NCBI RefSeq assembly: GCF_019976975.1
Contig: NZ_AP024630.1
Location: 2,604,001 to 2,668,000, forward strand
Source: Arthrobacter sp. NtRootA1
GTDB lineage: Bacteria; Actinomycetota; Actinomycetes; Actinomycetales; Micrococcaceae
DNA length: 64,000 nt
Direction: 5' to 3'
The position numbers and the translations under genes were made by a program. The notes beneath the pieces were generated by a model that searched no databases, was not told where the DNA came from, and saw nothing but the letters and a program-made list of their open reading frames with translations. This document shows positions 36,403 through 44,492 of the stretch, one piece after another; within the stretch, counting starts at the first letter, position 1; each line of letters begins with the position of its first letter.

Positions 36403-38802
36403 TTAGACGGCGGCGCTGGTGGTACGGGCCAGTCGCAGCCACGTCTCGGTCACCGCGTCGGGGTTCAGTGAGATCGAGCTGATGCCCTGTGCCAGCAGCC
36501 ATTCGGCAAAGTCCGGGTGATCACTCGGGCCTTGGCCACAGATGCCGACGTATCGGCCCTTGGCGCGGCAAGCGGCGATCGCCATCTCCAGTAGCTTGGT
36601 AACGGCCGGGTTGCGTTCATCAAAGCCTTCAGCAACCAAGGCGGAGTCACGGTCCAGGCCCAGCGTCAGCTGGGTCAGGTCGTTGGAGCCGATCGAGAAC
36701 CCGTCGAAGTACTCGAGGAACTCATCCGCGAGGAGCGCATTGGCTGGGAGCTCGCACATCATCACGATCTCCAGCCCGTCCTCGCCCCGGCGCAGCCCGT
36801 TCTCTGCAAGCAAATCGATGACGCCGCGGGCCTCGTCCAGGGTCCGCACGAAGGGGACCATAAGCTTGATGTTGCTCAGTCCCATCTCGTTGCGAACATA
36901 CTTCAGTGCTTCACATTCGAGTTCAAAGGCCTGCCGGAAGGATGCCGAGAGGTACCGGGAGGCGCCACGGTACCCAATCATGGGGTTCTCTTCCTCCGGT
37001 TCGAACGCCGGACCACCCAGGAGGTTGGCGTACTCGTTGGACTTGAAGTCCGAAAGCCGGATGATCACCGGTTCAGGCGCGAAGGCAGCCGCGATGGTAG
37101 AGATGCCCTCGGCCAACCGCCGGACGTAGTAATCCCGGGGCCCATCATAGGCGGCGGTTTTCTCCTGGATTTGCCGCACGGTGTAATCATCCAAGGTTGC
37201 CGGGCGCTCAATCTCGCCGGCCACTGCCAGCAGGGCGTTGGGGTGGACGCCGATCTGCCGGTTGATGATGAACTCCAGCCGTGCCAACCCGACACCATGG
37301 TTCGGAAGCTTGGCGAAACTGAACGCCTGTTCCGGGGTGCCCACGTTCATCATGATCTTCACTGGAGCTTCCGGCATGGTCTCCAGGCTGGTCTCCTGGA
37401 GCGTGTACTCCAGCAGCCCCTCGTACACGAGCCCGGCTTCACCCTCTGCGCAGGACACTGTGACGGGGGTGCCGTCTTTGAGGATCTGGGAAGCGTAGCC
37501 CGTACCGACGACGGCCGGGATGCCCAGCTCGCGCGCGATGATCGCCGCGTGGCAGGTCCGTCCGCCGCGGTCCGTGACGATCGCGGCGGCCTTCTTCATG
37601 ATCGGTTCCCAGTCCGGGTCCGTCATGTTCGCCACAAGGACATCGCCCTCCTGGAAGGATGCCATCTGGTCAATGGAGGACAGGACCCGTACCTGCCCGG
37701 CGCCGATCCGCTGACCGATCGCTCGGCCCTCCACCAGGACAGTCGATCGCTCCGTCAAGGTGTACCGGGAAGTGGTCCCCGCAACTTTGCGGGACTCGAC
37801 CGTTTCAGGGCGGGCTTGCAGGATGTAGAGCTCTCCGTCCACACCGTCTTTGCCCCACTCAATGTCCATCGGCCGGCCATAATGGGCCTCGATGGCCAGC
37901 GCGTGGCGGGCGAGCTGCTCAACCTCTGCATCAGTCAGGCTGAACCGGTTCCTGAGGTCCTTCGGGACCGGGACGAAGTCAACTGTCCGGCCAACCTCTT
38001 CGGATTCGGTGTAGATCATCTGGATGGCCTTGTCCCCAAGGCCACGCTTGAGCACGCCCGGGCGCCCGGCAGCCAGGGCCGGCTTGTGGACATAGAACTC
38101 ATCAGGGTTCACGGCTCCCTGGACCACTGCCTCGCCGAGGCCGTACGAAGACGTAATGAAGACCGCATCGTTGAAGCCGGTCTCGGTATCCATGGTGAAC
38201 ATGACCCCGGATGCGCCGACGTCGGAACGCACCATCCGCTGCACACCGGCCGAAAGCGCCACTTCCGAATGCGTGAAGCCGTGATGCACCCGGTACGCGA
38301 TCGCCCGGTCGTTGTAGAGCGACGCAAAGACATCCTTGATCGCGTGCAGGATGTTCTCGATCCCGCGGATGTTCAGGAACGTCTCCTGCTGCCCGGCGAA
38401 AGAAGCATCCGGGAGGTCCTCGGCCGTGGCACTGGAACGTACGGCCCACGACACATCCCCGCCATGCTCCTCGGTCAGGCGCTGATACGCGGTCCGGATT
38501 TCCTCCTCGAAACCGGCCGGGAACGGCGTGACACGGATCAGGTCCCGGATCTCCTGGCCAACCGTGGCCAAAGCGGTCACATCGCCGCTGTCCAAGCCGT
38601 CAAGGATGGTTTCAATACGGGCGTCCAAGCCGGACTCACTCAGGAAACGCCGGTAAGCGTCCGCAGTGGTGGCGAAACCGCCCGGAACCTTCACGCCGGC
38701 AGAGGCGAGATTCCGGACCATTTCCCCGAGTGATGCATTTTTGCCGCCAACCTGGTCAAGGTCGGACAGGCCAAGCTCAGAAAACCAAAGAACGTTAGTC
38801 AT
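36403..38802 (-). CDS. ppsA: Phosphoenolpyruvate synthase
   Basis: 799 residues from the ATG at 38802, which has GGAGG about 9 bases upstream; the frame is open 11 codons further. It converts pyruvate, ATP and water to PEP, AMP and phosphate. The ATP-grasp N-terminal domain ([12 protein letters not shown]), the phosphohistidine swivelling domain with [23 protein letters not shown] (catalytic His and regulatory Thr just before it) and the TIM-barrel PEP domain ([30 protein letters not shown]) are all intact. It forms an operon with ppsR. It suits a genome region full of pathways ending in pyruvate and acetyl-CoA, where gluconeogenesis is needed. Confidence 0.96.
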   Translation of the reverse strand: MTNVLWFSELGLSDLDQVGGKNASLGEMVRNLASAGVKVPGGFATTADAYRRFLSESGLDARIETILDGLDSGDVTALATVGQEIRDLIRVTPFPAGFEEEIRTAYQRLTEEHGGDVSWAVRSSATAEDLPDASFAGQQETFLNIRGIENILHAIKDVFASLYNDRAIAYRVHHGFTHSEVALSAGVQRMVRSDVGASGVMFTMDTETGFNDAVFITSSYGLGEAVVQGAVNPDEFYVHKPALAAGRPGVLKRGLGDKAIQMIYTESEEVGRTVDFVPVPKDLRNRFSLTDAEVEQLARHALAIEAHYGRPMDIEWGKDGVDGELYILQARPETVESRKVAGTTSRYTLTERSTVLVEGRAIGQRIGAGQVRVLSSIDQMASFQEGDVLVANMTDPDWEPIMKKAAAIVTDRGGRTCHAAIIARELGIPAVVGTGYASQILKDGTPVTVSCAEGEAGLVYEGLLEYTLQETSLETMPEAPVKIMMNVGTPEQAFSFAKLPNHGVGLARLEFIINRQIGVHPNALLAVAGEIERPATLDDYTVRQIQEKTAAYDGPRDYYVRRLAEGISTIAAAFAPEPVIIRLSDFKSNEYANLLGGPAFEPEEENPMIGYRGASRYLSASFRQAFELECEALKYVRNEMGLSNIKLMVPFVRTLDEARGVIDLLAENGLRRGEDGLEIVMMCELPANALLADEFLEYFDGFSIGSNDLTQLTLGLDRDSALVAEGFDERNPAVTKLLEMAIAACRAKGRYVGICGQGPSDHPDFAEWLLAQGISSISLNPDAVTETWLRLARTTSAAV

Positions 38803-38951
38803 AAATTGTGTCCTCCATTGGGCACGCTCTGACAAGCGCTAAAAAACTAGGTCATGCAAGGATCTAGTGCGCAGGTACCAGATGCAAACAAATGTGATGG
38901 GTGCAACATTCATCCGGTGTAACGGAAAGTCACTGTCCATCCGATGACCAG

Positions 38952-40133
38952 TTAGTGACGCAAGGAGTTCAGCGGAAACCGGCTGTTGCGTTCGTTGATC
39001 TTGTTCTGGCTTTCAGGAACCATGAAATCTCGGGCTTCGATGACACCCTCCTGTGCCTTCCTGACTACGGGAAGCAGCCGGGACTCATATCGTGTGAACG
39101 CGACGGACGGCTCGTGATTTGAGGCGTCCAGCTCCTCGGCAAGGATTGAGGCTCCCAGCATGGCCAGGGAGGTTCCCCTGCCCGAGAACAAAGAAGCGGC
39201 ATGTGCGGCATCGCCGACCAGAACGATCCGGCCCTGTGACCAGCCGGACATGCGGACTTGGCTCACTGAGTCGAAATAGATGTCCGGAGCATCGCGTACC
39301 GCGTCCAAAAGGAAAGGAATGTGCCATCCGGCTTCGTTCCGGAAGGCTCGGGTCAACAAGTCCCGTTGTGCAGCCATGTCGCGGTAGTCGTACTCGGTTT
39401 CAGGAGCGCGGAATGCGAACACGCCATAGGCACGATCGCCGTAGTCGTTGATGCCTACCATGCTGCCGGGACAGTTATACGTCCGGCTTTCGTTGACGAT
39501 GCCCAGAGCGCCGCTCGGTAGGTCAACAATCGCGTAGTAGACGCCGAGGTGTTTGCGGTAAAGGTGTTCGGGTCCGTGAACCAACTTTCGAACAGACGAA
39601 TGAATACCGTCTGCGCCGACGACTATGTCGAAGTTTGCCGAAGAGCCGCCAGCGAAGCCAACTTCTACACCTTGCCCAGTCTGGCTCAGAGCCACTGGCC
39701 AGTCGCGGTAGACGAACTTTGTGTCGCTCCCAATCCTCGCGTGGAGGATGTTGATAAGGGCTTCCCGTGAGATCTCGACGTCGTCCGGGGAGTCGTTCGC
39801 CATTTCCAGCGGCAGCTCAGCCACGGCATGTCCACTGGCATCTACAAAAGTTGTAAACACCGGGCGCTCATCACTGGAGACTTTGTTCCTCCGGATGGCG
39901 TCGAGGATGCCCATCTTGTCCGCTACAGCGAGAGCTTCACCCCTGACATCGATGGGCGTGCCGACAAGGCGCAGTTGAGGCGCCCTCTCGACGACGGTTA
40001 CCAGATAGCCGATATCCGTAAGCTGTGCAGCAGCGGAAAGTCCGGCCATGCTTGCGCCCACGACAAGTGCCGTACGTTTGGAGCTTTGCGTCCGCGTCGG
40101 TTCAATGCGGGAGGAGTTTGTAAGGTTCGGCAT
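38952..40133 (-). CDS. FAD-dependent monooxygenase
   Basis: 393 residues with a 20-residue hydrophilic N-terminal extension before the Rossmann motif (VVGASMAGLSAAAQL). The DG motif (VGADGIHSSVRK) and the GD motif (LVGDAAHAASLFSGRGTSLAM) are intact. It belongs to the class A hydroxylase-like flavoproteins, in the same broad group as the enzyme at 31.5 kb but clearly different in sequence. Its upstream gap carries a near-palindrome ATTGGATTCCAAT, related to the motif repeated through the next 16 kb, so it probably belongs to that regulon. The substrate is unknown. Confidence 0.9.
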   Translation of the reverse strand: MPNLTNSSRIEPTRTQSSKRTALVVGASMAGLSAAAQLTDIGYLVTVVERAPQLRLVGTPIDVRGEALAVADKMGILDAIRRNKVSSDERPVFTTFVDASGHAVAELPLEMANDSPDDVEISREALINILHARIGSDTKFVYRDWPVALSQTGQGVEVGFAGGSSANFDIVVGADGIHSSVRKLVHGPEHLYRKHLGVYYAIVDLPSGALGIVNESRTYNCPGSMVGINDYGDRAYGVFAFRAPETEYDYRDMAAQRDLLTRAFRNEAGWHIPFLLDAVRDAPDIYFDSVSQVRMSGWSQGRIVLVGDAAHAASLFSGRGTSLAMLGASILAEELDASNHEPSVAFTRYESRLLPVVRKAQEGVIEARDFMVPESQNKINERNSRFPLNSLRH

Positions 40134-40222
40134 CAGTGCCTCTCAGGGTCTACTGGAACATTGGTTCGCTGCTGGAAATGGCATGTGACTGAGCATGAGC
40201 TCTGTCGTAGTTGGTCTTCAGG

Positions 40223-40235
40223 ATTGGATTCCAAT
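40223..40235. promoter_or_regulatory. ATTGGAT-type operator (site H), ATTGGATTCCAAT
   Basis: Thirteen-base palindrome with 6-bp perfect arms, 90 bp upstream of the FAD monooxygenase. It has one extra central base compared with the ATTGGATCCAAT core found at 46973-46984. Confidence 0.55.
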
Positions 40236-40244
40236 GTGCCCGAA

Positions 40245-41210
40245 CTAGTCGTTCGAACTGTGGTTTGCCCAACACATGCGCAAGAACGTGATCGCTTGGC
40301 CCACCGCTTCGGCTTCCGCGAACACGCTGTCCCCGTGGTCAGCACCAGCGACAGTAATGAGTGTTGACGAGCGCCCGAGCCCCAGAAGACTACGGTGGAA
40401 GCGTAGGCTCTGTCCGAAACCCACCCGGTGATCTTTGTCCCCGTGCATGAAAAGGAACGGGGGAGTGGTCCCTTGGCCTGCAGCCAGCACTGCCGGACTG
40501 GTCAGCGCGGCCCGCTCCCGATCGGTTGAGGGGTCGAAACCAAGGAACTGCCTCACGATCCGGGCTAGCGCGTCCATCTCCGACTCATCGTTCTCGAACG
40601 CGTCCTCCCGCAGTGCCAGGAAGTCGGAGATCCCGTAGTGGTTGACTACGCCAGCAACCCGTGCCGTTGCGGAAATCGATGCCCCTGTAGTCCGGCCAAC
40701 GGCAGAATCGCCTGTAACCGCCACCATCGATGCCAAATATGCGCCTGCCGAGCTTCCCCACAGAGCCAAGGAGTCGGGGTCGAGGTTGAACTTTTCTGCG
40801 TTGAACCGGGTCCAGCGGACAGCTTCGCGTATGTCCTCGATCGGTTCAGGAAAGCGGGCTTCACCGGACAATCGGTAGGAGACTGAGACGACCGCTATCC
40901 CCGCCGCGGGCAGAGACAACCAAGGCCCCATCTCCTTGATACCTCCCAGGAAACTTCCTCCGTGTACATAGATGACTGCGGGGTATGGACCGTTGCCGCG
41001 GGCAGGAAGGTGAACGTCCAACAGCAACGGCCGCCAGCCCAGCGGAGCAGCGTACTGAACGTTCATGTAGCTGACTGTTTGGTCGAGCAGATGCTGCGGA
41101 CTTGGCGTGAGCAACGCAGCCGGAGCCAGCTGATCGTAGTCGAACGCCGGCATGAGTGTTGATACGTGTTCATCGGTTACATCAACCGGTGAAGTGTCGT
41201 TGGGGAGCAT
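40245..41210 (-). CDS. Alpha/beta hydrolase, hormone-sensitive-lipase-like esterase
   Basis: 321 residues. The HGGSF oxyanion motif (about residue 83), the nucleophile elbow WGSSAGAYLASM and a C-terminal DHGDSVF with the catalytic His place it in the HSL/carboxylesterase group (bacterial esterase family IV, arylformamidase-like). It is on the same strand as the cupin gene (67 bp apart) and the FAD monooxygenase (111 bp). The three may act on one aromatic or ester substrate. No signal peptide is seen. Confidence 0.88.
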   Translation of the reverse strand: MLPNDTSPVDVTDEHVSTLMPAFDYDQLAPAALLTPSPQHLLDQTVSYMNVQYAAPLGWRPLLLDVHLPARGNGPYPAVIYVHGGSFLGGIKEMGPWLSLPAAGIAVVSVSYRLSGEARFPEPIEDIREAVRWTRFNAEKFNLDPDSLALWGSSAGAYLASMVAVTGDSAVGRTTGASISATARVAGVVNHYGISDFLALREDAFENDESEMDALARIVRQFLGFDPSTDRERAALTSPAVLAAGQGTTPPFLFMHGDKDHRVGFGQSLRFHRSLLGLGRSSTLITVAGADHGDSVFAEAEAVGQAITFLRMCWANHSSND

Positions 41211-41277
41211 CCTGCTTTCCTTCTAATTACTGTACGAACCATGACGCGGCTTCCAAGGACTTCCCTGTCTTGGAGAG

Positions 41278-41679
41278 TCAGTACCTGTTGCGTAGATCGG
41301 TGACGTTCCCCAAATCGTTGGAGACTGTCGGAAGGTCGGTTTCACTGGGTGACTTTTCGCTGATGAGCTCCACTATGTAGTGCGTTGTTGGGTGATCGTC
41401 GAGGCTCCGTACGCGATGGGGAACGAGCGGCCCGGAGGAGCCCACGGTCTTGAATGCGACATATCCCGGCTGAGCAACCTGCTCCAAGGACCAGTCATCG
41501 TCGCCAAGTTCCTGGCCCTGGACGTGTCCGGCTTCCGGCCAAAGAATCACGTGGTCATGAAAATGCTGGTGGTAGTCAAACATCCCGTTGGCGGGGATGG
41601 TCATGGACCACACGCGTACGCGGTCGTTCTCGAAAATGAGCCTGTCACCGGGGGTAGGAGGAAAAGTAGCCTGGGTCAT
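41278..41679 (-). CDS. Small cupin-domain protein
   Basis: 133 residues forming a single cupin barrel. The YHQHFHDHVILWPEAGHV segment (about 36-54) holds the His/Glu metal ligands of cupin motif 1, and HRVRSLDDHPTTHYIVEL resembles motif 2. Single-domain cupins of this kind are dioxygenases, isomerases or dehydratases for small catabolites. It is divergent from the DapA-like gene across a region with two ATTGGAT elements, and co-directional with the esterase. The function is not assigned. Confidence 0.8.
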   Translation of the reverse strand: MTQATFPPTPGDRLIFENDRVRVWSMTIPANGMFDYHQHFHDHVILWPEAGHVQGQELGDDDWSLEQVAQPGYVAFKTVGSSGPLVPHRVRSLDDHPTTHYIVELISEKSPSETDLPTVSNDLGNVTDLRNRY

Positions 41680-41744
41680 GATTCTCCCTGGATTTATCCG
41701 CTCCCTGACGAGGGATCCAAGACTGATGCGCCTCCAACGTCAAA

Positions 41745-41789
41745 GATTGGATGTAAATGTGTAGAATTGGATCCGATCTGATGTGATGA
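41745..41789. promoter_or_regulatory. ATTGGAT-type operator pair (site A)
   Basis: ATTGGATG at 41746 and ATTGGATCC at 41766 are 20 bp apart, and TGATGTGATGA begins 13 bases after the second element starts. The same arrangement recurs at 56533-56578. It lies between the cupin and DapA-like genes, with a further GGATCCAA at 41713-41720. Confidence 0.65.
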
Positions 41790-41917
41790 ATATGGCACGT
41801 TCACCGCTGTTCGTCAAGATGATCCCGAAAGTTCACCCTTCACAGGGGGCAGCGACCCGCGAACTCATCAGGCAGGTACTTGTCACCCTCTCTACTACTC
41901 CCATTGGATGGTCCTCC

Positions 41918-42835
41918 ATGAGCTCGTTCCCGATCCCAGCCCCTCCTACGCCCGCGGAAACTGAACCTTCGATGCAACTGTGGGGAATGGTTGCCACACC
42001 CTTTCTTCCCGGGGGTGCCGTGGATGAATCATCCCTTCGCACACTGGCTCGGACACTGTTGGATCGGGGGTGCACATCGCTGGTTTGCCTGGGTGTAATT
42101 GCCGAACCGGCAAGCCTGTCTGCGGCGGAGAAGATCGAGGTGCTTGCCGCCGTCTCCGAGGAAGCCGGTTCCGCGCCTGTGGTGGCCACGGTAATGAGTC
42201 TGGACCGCACGGCAGCAGTGGAGGAGGCCCGGGAATTTGCGGACACGCTCGAAGGTAGGATTTCGGCGATCATGGTCCCGGTTTCCCATAGCGACGGCCA
42301 CACCTTCAAAGAAAACCTCCGGGCGGTGCATGCTGCGAGCGGCCTGCCCCTCATCATCCAGGACCTGCCAAAGGCCACGGGTGTACGAATTGAGACGGCC
42401 GCACTCATCACGGCGGTTGACGGTCTGGAATTTGTGCAGGCCATTAAATGTGAAGCGGAGCCGACTTTCGAGCGGATCCGGCACCTGGCGTCCAGGGTCA
42501 ATTGTCGCCTCGTTGGCGGGTTCGGGGGCATCGGCCTCGTTGATGACCTGCGAGCAGGCGCCACCGGCATGGCGGCGGGGATTACCCGTCCAGAAGTGCT
42601 GGCGCAGGCCATACACCAATGGAAATCAGGCGATGAGCGCGGAGCTTCGAGCCTTATTGCCGGAATCTCCGGCCTGATCAACCTGGAAACGCAGCAGGGG
42701 CCGAGCATTGCGATCAGGAAAGAGCACTGGCGCCGCCAGGGTGTCATCGAGCATGCAGGCGTTCGGCCGCCGACCATCCCGTGGTCGGCGGCCTTCGATG
42801 CCCATAGCCGATTCTATGGATTCAACCAGGCGTGA
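41918..42835 (+). CDS. DapA/NAL-superfamily aldolase or dehydratase, atypical active site
   Basis: 305 residues from the ATG at 41918, the normal length of the class; starts at 41783/41786 would add 45 residues foreign to the fold. The barrel keeps the Schiff-base Lys (K177 in VQAIKCEAE). However, the usual GTTGE is GVIAE (residues 59-63) and the usual YNxP is QDLP (148-151), so the Thr/Tyr proton relay of dihydrodipicolinate synthase is missing. It is therefore not a lysine-biosynthesis enzyme and probably handles another 2-oxo acid. An operator pair of the ATTGGATCC type lies upstream. It is divergent from the cupin. Confidence 0.85.
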   Translation: MSSFPIPAPPTPAETEPSMQLWGMVATPFLPGGAVDESSLRTLARTLLDRGCTSLVCLGVIAEPASLSAAEKIEVLAAVSEEAGSAPVVATVMSLDRTAAVEEAREFADTLEGRISAIMVPVSHSDGHTFKENLRAVHAASGLPLIIQDLPKATGVRIETAALITAVDGLEFVQAIKCEAEPTFERIRHLASRVNCRLVGGFGGIGLVDDLRAGATGMAAGITRPEVLAQAIHQWKSGDERGASSLIAGISGLINLETQQGPSIAIRKEHWRRQGVIEHAGVRPPTIPWSAAFDAHSRFYGFNQA

Positions 42836-42851
42836 CTGCGCGAAACGGCAG

Positions 42852-43565
42852 CTATACGCGGACGGCCTGGGCGTCTCGCTCGATCGCTCGCACTGGCCGT
42901 CCCAGCAGGTGCCCCGTGATGGCGACCACGATCGTAATTACGGCCGAGAGACCGACGCCGGCCGCCAGATGAAGATTGAGGAGAAGCGCTCCGACTGTCG
43001 CTCCCAGACTGATGAGTACCACGGCGAAAAGGCGGCGACCCCACGGTTGCGAGACACGGGCTCCCAGCCACGAGTCCGCTGAGAGGCCTGTGATAGTAGA
43101 TGTCACCACGACGGTCGTGACATCTTTGACCGCCAGATGGCGTGCCGCCGCCGCTTGGGCGCCCATCGTTGCTGCCAGTACGCCGGCAACAGCGACATGG
43201 TTCAGTTCAAAGCCCGCATTCGACTCCATACCTAGATACACTGCTGCTGCGGCAAGAACAAGGCCGACGACCAGGAGAATACCTGTGGTCACGGAGCTCC
43301 AAGACGACGGCAGACCCCGGAGCGCTCTACCGGCAATTGCAGCTCCCGCCATGAAGCCGGCGAGGGCAATGCTGGGTCCCAGGACAGGCAGTCCATCAGC
43401 GCCCGCCAATGCCATGCCGAGAATTACGACGTTGCCGGTCATGTTTCCGGTGAAGACTTTATCCAGACCTAAATAGCCCACGGCGTCGGCCACACCCGTG
43501 GAAAACGTAAGGGCGAGCATCAAGCACAGGTGTACTGTTTCCGTTTTTATTGAGGTGCGCGTCAC
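42852..43565 (-). CDS. DUF1275 (YoaK-like) membrane protein
   Basis: 237 residues from the GTG at 43565, which has GGAGG 9 bases upstream; a TTG at 43646 would add 27 polar residues. About six hydrophobic segments are present, with the conserved FSTGVADAVGYLGL and FTGNMTGNVVILGMAL motifs of the family at the N-terminus. It is a cytoplasmic-membrane protein of unknown activity, often found beside regulators or stress genes. ATTGGATCC-type elements 80-100 bp upstream of its start suggest regulation by the adjacent GntR protein. Confidence 0.85.
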   Translation of the reverse strand: MTRTSIKTETVHLCLMLALTFSTGVADAVGYLGLDKVFTGNMTGNVVILGMALAGADGLPVLGPSIALAGFMAGAAIAGRALRGLPSSWSSVTTGILLVVGLVLAAAAVYLGMESNAGFELNHVAVAGVLAATMGAQAAAARHLAVKDVTTVVVTSTITGLSADSWLGARVSQPWGRRLFAVVLISLGATVGALLLNLHLAAGVGLSAVITIVVAITGHLLGRPVRAIERDAQAVRV

Positions 43566-43638
43566 GGCTGCACGCCTCCGGCCATGGGGGAGCAGGCAAG
43601 GGTTCGGAGTATTTGAGAAGAAAGAATCATGACTTATG

Positions 43639-43667
43639 GTATCCAAAAACGTGTTTTAGGATCCAAT
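43639..43667. promoter_or_regulatory. ATTGGAT-type operator pair (site B)
   Basis: On the minus strand, ATTGGATCC (43659-43667) and TTTGGATACC (43639-43648) lie exactly 20 bp apart, the same spacing as site A. It sits just after the GntR stop and upstream of the DUF1275 gene. Confidence 0.6.
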
Positions 43668-43680
43668 CTGTTAATCTCTG

Positions 43681-44412
43681 TTACGACGACCTCGACGTTA
43701 CGTGGACCTCAACTAATTCCCGGGCGTGTGCACTATGTTCAACAGTCAACTGACGGGCTACTTCGGCGTTCCTCGTCTCGATCGCCTCTGCTATACGCAT
43801 GTGTTCCTGCGCATTGTCGGCAAGAAGGCGTGGATCTCCGCCCAGGGCTGCCCACGTCAGGTTCCGTGGCATTCGATGGTGGAGGGCGCTGATGCTGGCA
43901 CTGAGTTGGCTGTTGCCTGCGGCTAGGATCACCGTGGCGTGGAACAGTTCATTGGCCTTGTACCAGAGGTCCTTGGCGGCCGCCTTGGATCCGCTCCGGG
44001 CCTTGTCTACCGCATCATTGAACCACTTGACAGCCTGATGGAGGTTGTCGATGTCTGCCTGAGTGCTGGAACGGGCGGCCCTGTACGCGGCATGCCCCTC
44101 AAGGACGCCCCTGACTTCATACGCCTCAGCAATGTCCCGCATCGACGGCATCTGAACCCGCGCCCCACGGTTGGCGATGATTTCCACAACGCCCAGAGCC
44201 TGGAGGCGGTGAAGCGCCTCCCGGATGGGCATTCGGCTGACGCCGTACTCTTCTGCCAGGCGCTCTTGGCGAATCCAAGACCCGACGCCAAACTCACCGT
44301 CGCTGATTCTTTCCTGAAGTGCGTCAACCAGCGACTCCACGGTTTTGGCCCGGCCTTCAAGCTGCTGTCGGCGCGAACCGATATCAATAGGTTGTGTCAC
44401 GAAGGCCTCCAA
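43681..44412 (-). CDS. GntR-family regulator, FCD subfamily
   Basis: 243 residues. The N-terminal winged helix (TVESLVDALQERISDGEF, then IRQERLAEEYGVSRMPIREALHRL, about 25-85) is the GntR signature. The C-terminal all-helical FCD domain (about 100-235) has the Asp/His metal or ligand positions of the class. FCD regulators respond to organic acids, amino acids or sugars of the pathway they control. An AATTGGAT...ATCCGATT palindrome lies 21 bp upstream of its start, and the same element recurs at seven other intergenic sites between 40 and 57 kb. It is the best candidate master regulator of that block. Confidence 0.92.
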   Translation of the reverse strand: MEAFVTQPIDIGSRRQQLEGRAKTVESLVDALQERISDGEFGVGSWIRQERLAEEYGVSRMPIREALHRLQALGVVEIIANRGARVQMPSMRDIAEAYEVRGVLEGHAAYRAARSSTQADIDNLHQAVKWFNDAVDKARSGSKAAAKDLWYKANELFHATVILAAGNSQLSASISALHHRMPRNLTWAALGGDPRLLADNAQEHMRIAEAIETRNAEVARQLTVEHSAHARELVEVHVTSRSS

Positions 44413-44432
44413 TGTCTCGCTGTTGGGTCGTC

Positions 44433-44451
44433 AATTGGATCCTATCCGATT
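44433..44451. promoter_or_regulatory. ATTGGAT-type operator (site C) upstream of gntR
   Basis: A 19-base imperfect palindrome, AATTGGAT-N3-ATCCGATT with one mismatched pair in the arms. It is 21 bp before the GntR start codon and therefore a likely autoregulatory site. Confidence 0.7.
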
Positions 44452-44492
44452 GCTTCGCCAGACTCCGCTGCGGCTGTACAGAATGTCGGTGC

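Noticed and set aside
38846..38868. ACTAG/CTAGT repeat upstream of ppsA
   Set aside because: The arms are only 5 bp with a long spacer; too weak to call an operator.
41783..41917. Extended N-terminus of the DapA-like protein (starts at 41783/41786)
   Set aside because: The 45 extra residues do not belong to the fold and the start would sit against the ATTGGATCC operator; the ATG at 41918 gives the normal family length.
43566..43646. TTG start at 43646 for the DUF1275 gene
   Set aside because: It lies inside an ATTGGAT-type element and adds polar residues not typical of the family; the GTG at 43565 has a GGAGG site.
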